From assembly GCF_000312305.1 (NCBI RefSeq), contig NZ_HE999450.1, positions 57,983-107,027 of the forward strand: a stretch of 49,045 nucleotides of DNA. Reading direction: 5' to 3'. The position numbers were made by a program, and so were the translations under genes. The stretch is from Prevotella conceptionensis 9403948 (GTDB lineage: Bacteria; Bacteroidota; Bacteroidia; Bacteroidales; Bacteroidaceae). Positions 45,001 to 49,045 of this stretch are shown here, in pieces (the first letter of the stretch is position 1; the number at the start of each line of letters is the position of its first letter). The notes beneath the pieces were generated by a model that saw nothing but the letters and a program-made list of their open reading frames with translations, made no database searches and was not told the DNA's origin.

Positions 45001-48000
45001 TCAACGATTTAGAACTCCTTCTGCATCTCGATTCTTTTCGACGTTTATTTGTTTCTTCAAGTAGGCTGACATTTTTACTGACCAAGTCCTAACCTTCTCC
45101 GAATTATGATTTGATAGTCCTTCTATACACCTAAGTTGTTTCTCATAAAGTGGTACGATAGAGCCAACGAAACTGAATGAGCCCATATTGCAAGACAATG
45201 CAGTTAAAACAGCATCTTGTTCTCCGTACAAATCAATAAGCTTACGCACAATATCCGAGAATCCGTTCTCTCCATACAGAGGAGCCATCAACATGAGGCG
45301 TTCTGGAGCAATTAAAGGGTGCTTTGCACACCAAGCCAATAAGGCTTCACTATGATCAGTTTGGAACAAAATGCCAAGCTCATTATTGTAACCTGTCATA
45401 GAACCGAGGATTGATTTCAATTTGTAATATAGGATACACCTTTCTCCGTCACAGACGAGAGCTTCTGATAAATCATGCCAAACCTCATTGAAATACTTGC
45501 CTATTAACAGTCCCATACAATCCTCTATGTTATAATCTTTATAATGCATGTCATTTGGTTGCTCTATAAAAAGTAAGATGCTGCGCATAATCTCCCTCGC
45601 AAAAGCAGGGTTAGCATCATCTTCAAGTATTTTCTTTAAGACATGCCAATAGTCATCATCTATTGCCAATTTACTAAAATCATCCAATCGCTTGGTTATT
45701 TCTTCCTCGATAAATTTGCGCAACTTTTTTATATTATCCTTCACTCCACCCCATAATAGCATCATAGCTACTATGTGGACAAGCGTATTGAAAGACTGTG
45801 GCAGACTTGCGATACGTTGAAATAGGTATAGGATATCCTCCTCAGTATACTTACCAAATGATATATTTCGCCAAAGGTGTTCATATTCACTGACCTCCGC
45901 TTTCTGGTCTTTAACCATCTGATACAAGGCCTCAGGATAAGGATCGCTAAAATTATAGTTTCTTACCGCCACACATGCGAACAGAACTGATTTCCTTTCT
46001 AAAGCTACCATTGCTCCAAATGCTGTTTCAAAAACCTCCTCATTAACTTGTCTGATAAAATCAACAAATATCGAAAAGTTGTATTTATCCAGCATTTGGA
46101 ACGATTCTATAGAGTTGCAAATAAAAACGTTCTGAGCATCCTTATCCATAGAGTTTGCTACTACGCCACCAAATATATTACTATGGTAAGCATCGAACGA
46201 GTATATTTTCTTGAGAACATCAGTAGTATACAGTTTATGGTCAGACGCCATTTCTTTTGCCAACTCTTCATAATCTTTATTGTTTCTATCAATTATTTCC
46301 TCATAGTTAAACTTATCTGATACCCATCTATTTTTCTTCTCAACCTGTGAGAACCTAAAGAAGAAATCATTATTACTAAGCTGGGATATCATTTCTTCCA
46401 TATCCGCACGTAGTTCGTCTGTTAGTCTTATTGCCTTATGACATAGAACAAAACGAATCGCATCAAGCATTTTATCCCAAGAGTGCTTTTTCAGCTCTGC
46501 TATTTTATGTATGCAATTCATTGTGCTATTGCCATAGCCAGCTTCGCATAAGCAGCCCAAATTACTCTCAAGTATTTCACTGCATCTATCTAACAAATTA
46601 GGGTTATCCTCAACAAGCACCATTAACATATCCAAACATCCATGAATATACTCAGATATCTCTTCGCTTGTTTTTGGTTGATAATTTGACATTTTTTCAG
46701 TCCCCCTCTCCTCCGAACCTCGCAAGAAAATAAAATCCCGTGTTCTTAAAGCACGGCCTAAGGCACTCAATAATATTAACTGCCTTTCCTTATATTGCAC
46801 TTGTTTTTGAAGGAACCGAAGTCTTTGGCCCAATGTTGCTGCAGTTGCTGGCAGATACAATGGAAACAATGAAATAAACTGTCCGGTAGCATTATTGCTG
46901 AAATGCTCATTTTCGGCAATGGCCAAAAGCAGCATCATCTCTGCACCTTTGTCGAAAGTGCGTGGTTCAAAACACAATTTCTCTATTGACCAGACCAAGT
47001 TTCTACGCCCTTTGTCTATCAATCTTAAACCATCAATACTAGAACTACCAATTACGCTCCATAAGCAATCAGCCACAGCATCTGGATTCACTTCCACAAA
47101 CGCGCGGAAGAGTCGTGAACCCAAGTCTGTGTTAATCACTTCCACGTTTCCAAAAGGGCCATTCTTATCAAGGAGCTTATCGAGCATTATACGAGCCTTT
47201 TCATTATGCCCCATGTATCTAAATTGATCAGCAAACGAGTCTGTTAGAGGTTTTGCGATGTCAGACTCTTGTATAGCTTTGATTACAGCTAACAATCTTG
47301 TATCCGAACATTGTTCTATCCATTCATTGATAAGATACAAGGCTATCGGTGTTGGTCTTATACTGATAAGTCTTCCTTTTCGTTCAATTATCTTTCTTTT
47401 TATGTATTTTAGTATTACTTGTTCAAAGTCTTGTACCAATACCCTGTTATCTTTATCAATGGATGTGATACATTTTGTCGTGGCTACAAACTCCAATTCG
47501 TTGTGTAATTCTCCTTCAAATCCAATAAAATTAAAAAGAGAAAGTGTACGCATTATTTTTCTAGCATCGGAATCTTCGTTTGCATCAAGTATTTTATTCA
47601 TCAATGCTGCGTCATTTACTACTCCAATAGGATCTCCGTTTCTTAAGCCTTCAACTAGCAGTTGTGCCATCATCGGGATACCTCCTGCGAATGTAAGAAG
47701 TTTTTCCTTATCCTCTGGCTTGTAAAACGACTTGAATCTTTCAAGTATTTTCTCAACCACGTCATTGAAATCCTTTTGTATTTTCAAAGGTGTAGAATAA
47801 CATGTACTATTTTCATCAGGATCATTATATATAGTGATTATCGGATTAGCGCCATGATTCGAACGCTTTACACAGATAATTCTGTTATGCAGTTCCATGT
47901 CACAATTATCAAATACGAGAACCATCTCCTTGTAGTGTTTAAACATAAAGCTTGTTTTTTTGAGAATCTCCTCTGCATCATGTTCTTGACAATCTATGTA

Positions 48001-48789
48001 GGAATATAAGTATCGTACTGAGGTGTCCTTAAATGCTTCTAATACCATTCTTGTTTTGCCCAAGCCAGAAAGACCACAGATGCGAAGATTACCTTTATTT
48101 CCCCGGATCAGCTGCAAATACTGCTCAAGCCCATTGACAATATATCCACCTTCAAAACCAGAAATCTCATAATGACTTTCCCTTGTGAGGAATGGCTTAA
48201 TATCTTCATCAAGATGAAAAATAGCTTGTTCGGCACATTCCTTTATAGCTCCAGTTAATGCTGATATAAACTCCTTTCGCTCTTTCTGATAAACAAGCGC
48301 GGAAACATTGTCATTGTATTGTTTAAGCGCAAAAGATAATGGGAATCTTTTGCCTCTTTGGTCAAAGAACATCTGAGATTCATCCTCTACGGGGTTGCCA
48401 AAGACACTATTCAATACATAAAACCCTTGATATTTCATAAAAGGACGTGCCATAAATAGAGAAGATTCTCGTATAACATTTGGATTAGAGGTAGTCTTGT
48501 ATTTGATGCCGAATATTTTTCTTAGAAACTTTATTATCGGATCTTGATTGATAAACGTCAAATCTCCAATGAAAATATGGCATTTACTTATACGATCTTC
48601 AATTTCGGGAACGATATCGGGCGCTCCAGAAACGCCCTTAACTCCTTCTTGATATTCAATATTTACATGTTTCAGCTCGCTATTGACATTTGCAATGGCT
48701 GACTTAATGCATGCCTTAATAAACTTTGTCTGATGTAACTTCTTGGAGTCAGTATCCGATTGCCAAGAAAAAAATAATCTTAAATCCAT
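45001..48789 (-). CDS. TIR-like / STAND NTPase / helical-sensor protein, candidate antiphage defence
   Basis: 1262 residues from the ATG at 48789 (MDLRLFFSWQSD). Residues 1-160 look TIR-like: the FFSWQSD start, GAPDIVPEIEDRI (55-67), CHIFIGDLT (70-78) and NPNVIRE with E108 as candidate catalytic glutamate. The NTPase follows, with Walker A GLSGLGKT (239-246), Walker B MVLVFDNCD (289-297) and the STAND GxP-type motif AGGIPMM (368-374). Residues about 480-1262 are a long helical region, the usual place of the target sensor. Family knowledge: antiviral STAND proteins oligomerise on sensing a phage product and activate the N-terminal effector; TIR effectors often deplete NAD+. That role is inferred. 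AT-rich codon use differs from its neighbours and indicates transfer. The open frame runs on to 48897, but those 36 codons overlap the adjacent insertion-sequence end. Confidence 0.88.
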   Translation of the reverse strand: MDLRLFFSWQSDTDSKKLHQTKFIKACIKSAIANVNSELKHVNIEYQEGVKGVSGAPDIVPEIEDRISKCHIFIGDLTFINQDPIIKFLRKIFGIKYKTTSNPNVIRESSLFMARPFMKYQGFYVLNSVFGNPVEDESQMFFDQRGKRFPLSFALKQYNDNVSALVYQKERKEFISALTGAIKECAEQAIFHLDEDIKPFLTRESHYEISGFEGGYIVNGLEQYLQLIRGNKGNLRICGLSGLGKTRMVLEAFKDTSVRYLYSYIDCQEHDAEEILKKTSFMFKHYKEMVLVFDNCDMELHNRIICVKRSNHGANPIITIYNDPDENSTCYSTPLKIQKDFNDVVEKILERFKSFYKPEDKEKLLTFAGGIPMMAQLLVEGLRNGDPIGVVNDAALMNKILDANEDSDARKIMRTLSLFNFIGFEGELHNELEFVATTKCITSIDKDNRVLVQDFEQVILKYIKRKIIERKGRLISIRPTPIALYLINEWIEQCSDTRLLAVIKAIQESDIAKPLTDSFADQFRYMGHNEKARIMLDKLLDKNGPFGNVEVINTDLGSRLFRAFVEVNPDAVADCLWSVIGSSSIDGLRLIDKGRRNLVWSIEKLCFEPRTFDKGAEMMLLLAIAENEHFSNNATGQFISLFPLYLPATAATLGQRLRFLQKQVQYKERQLILLSALGRALRTRDFIFLRGSEERGTEKMSNYQPKTSEEISEYIHGCLDMLMVLVEDNPNLLDRCSEILESNLGCLCEAGYGNSTMNCIHKIAELKKHSWDKMLDAIRFVLCHKAIRLTDELRADMEEMISQLSNNDFFFRFSQVEKKNRWVSDKFNYEEIIDRNNKDYEELAKEMASDHKLYTTDVLKKIYSFDAYHSNIFGGVVANSMDKDAQNVFICNSIESFQMLDKYNFSIFVDFIRQVNEEVFETAFGAMVALERKSVLFACVAVRNYNFSDPYPEALYQMVKDQKAEVSEYEHLWRNISFGKYTEEDILYLFQRIASLPQSFNTLVHIVAMMLLWGGVKDNIKKLRKFIEEEITKRLDDFSKLAIDDDYWHVLKKILEDDANPAFAREIMRSILLFIEQPNDMHYKDYNIEDCMGLLIGKYFNEVWHDLSEALVCDGERCILYYKLKSILGSMTGYNNELGILFQTDHSEALLAWCAKHPLIAPERLMLMAPLYGENGFSDIVRKLIDLYGEQDAVLTALSCNMGSFSFVGSIVPLYEKQLRCIEGLSNHNSEKVRTWSVKMSAYLKKQINVEKNRDAEGVLNR

Positions 48790-48815
48790 ATAGAAGTCAT
48801 CTAAACTTTTAAAAT

Positions 48816-49045
48816 CTCTACAAATTGAGAGGAGTTTATTATCTTTATGCTGTAAAACCAAGATAAACACTCCTCTCATGTACGAAGTACTGGACAAAGA
48901 TACAATAAAATTTGAGATCTTGCCACATTTGTCGGTGGCAAAACGCGGTTATGTTACAAAAAGTGACCTGTTGGAGGTCATTCTGTGCATTCTCTACAAG
49001 TTGAAAACGGGCTGTCTGTGGGACATAATGAGGAAAAGGTAAAGA
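48816..49045 (+). mobile_element. Insertion-sequence left end, cut by window edge
   Basis: The sequence from CTACAAATTGAGAGGAG onward matches relics a, b and c and continues into a transposase reading frame. An imperfect inverted repeat (GAGAGGAGTTTATTATCTT with AAGATAAACACTCCTCTC) lies just before the transposase ATG at 48878. The right end is beyond the window. Confidence 0.7.
48878..49042 (+). pseudogene. IS5-like transposase N-terminus, frame interrupted
   Basis: The ATG at 48878 opens 54 codons: MYEVLDKDTIKFEILPHLSV, then AKRGYVTKSDLLEVILCILY and KLKTGCLWDIMRKR, then a TAA at 49040. The pattern (CILYKLKTGC followed by W) is the start of an IS5-type transposase (DUF4096-like N-terminal domain), where a QW..LP sequence normally follows. 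Here the frame ends instead, so either the copy is degenerate or a frameshift near the A-rich GAGGAAAAGG is used; the window stops three bases later. It is divergent from the STAND gene, and the two coding starts are 88 bases apart. Confidence 0.6.

Noticed and set aside
48878..49045. Programmed frameshift in the transposase at the A-rich run
   Set aside because: Only three bases remain after the stop, so decay and frameshifting cannot be told apart.

Overview
The window reads as a Bacteroidales chromosome segment, most likely Prevotella or a close relative; the species cannot be fixed from sequence alone. Evidence is the recurring Bacteroidetes -7 promoter box (TAnnTTTG), the scarcity of strong Shine-Dalgarno sites, Bacteroidales-type proteins (DUF3298 lipoprotein, DUF6155 and DUF6621 proteins, O/P-type porin, long S16, GH20 hexosaminidase, a type IX secretion-like C-terminal tail), and gene order such as carB-carA-PurF-like and recA next to carboxynorspermidine dehydrogenase.

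Left part (1-13,440): a truncated Tyr/Gly-rich secreted protein, prmA, a small conserved protein, a SEC-C zinc-motif protein, a large unassigned helical-repeat protein, a NarL/LuxR-type response regulator, rpsP (S16), a DUF3298 lipoprotein, rsmG, a metallo-beta-lactamase-fold hydrolase, ruvC and a small exported protein. Intergenic gaps are filled with simple and composite repeats.

Middle (13,441-28,940): the minus-strand carB-carA-glutamine amidotransferase/phosphoribosyltransferase operon and a Wza-like polysaccharide export lipoprotein. A promoter-to-terminator unit with no ORF (about 370 nt, candidate ncRNA) follows, then a YfcE-type phosphodiesterase, a DUF6155 protein, a TrmH-family RNA methyltransferase, a GH20 beta-N-acetylhexosaminidase, a carboxypeptidase-regulatory-like protein and two tandemly duplicated lipoproteins.

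Right-middle (28,940-39,700): a repeat-rich, gene-poor zone surrounds a two-gene unit (beta-propeller-like protein plus a 1247-aa N-acetylmuramoyl-L-alanine amidase) and a lipoprotein built of two similar halves. The non-coding DNA holds three copies of a roughly 650-bp interspersed repeat with internal 22-bp units and a conserved hairpin, degraded 5' ends of an insertion sequence, a 159-bp MITE-like element and a second repeat pair.

Right end (39,700-49,045): housekeeping genes (recA, carboxynorspermidine dehydrogenase, DUF6621, porin), then an AT-rich 1262-residue protein that joins an N-terminal TIR-like domain, a STAND-type P-loop NTPase and a long helical C-terminus. This architecture is typical of antiviral STAND (Avs-like) immune sensors and is the best candidate here for an undescribed defence system. 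A transposase start lies divergently within 90 bp of its start codon, so the gene sits at a mobile-element junction.
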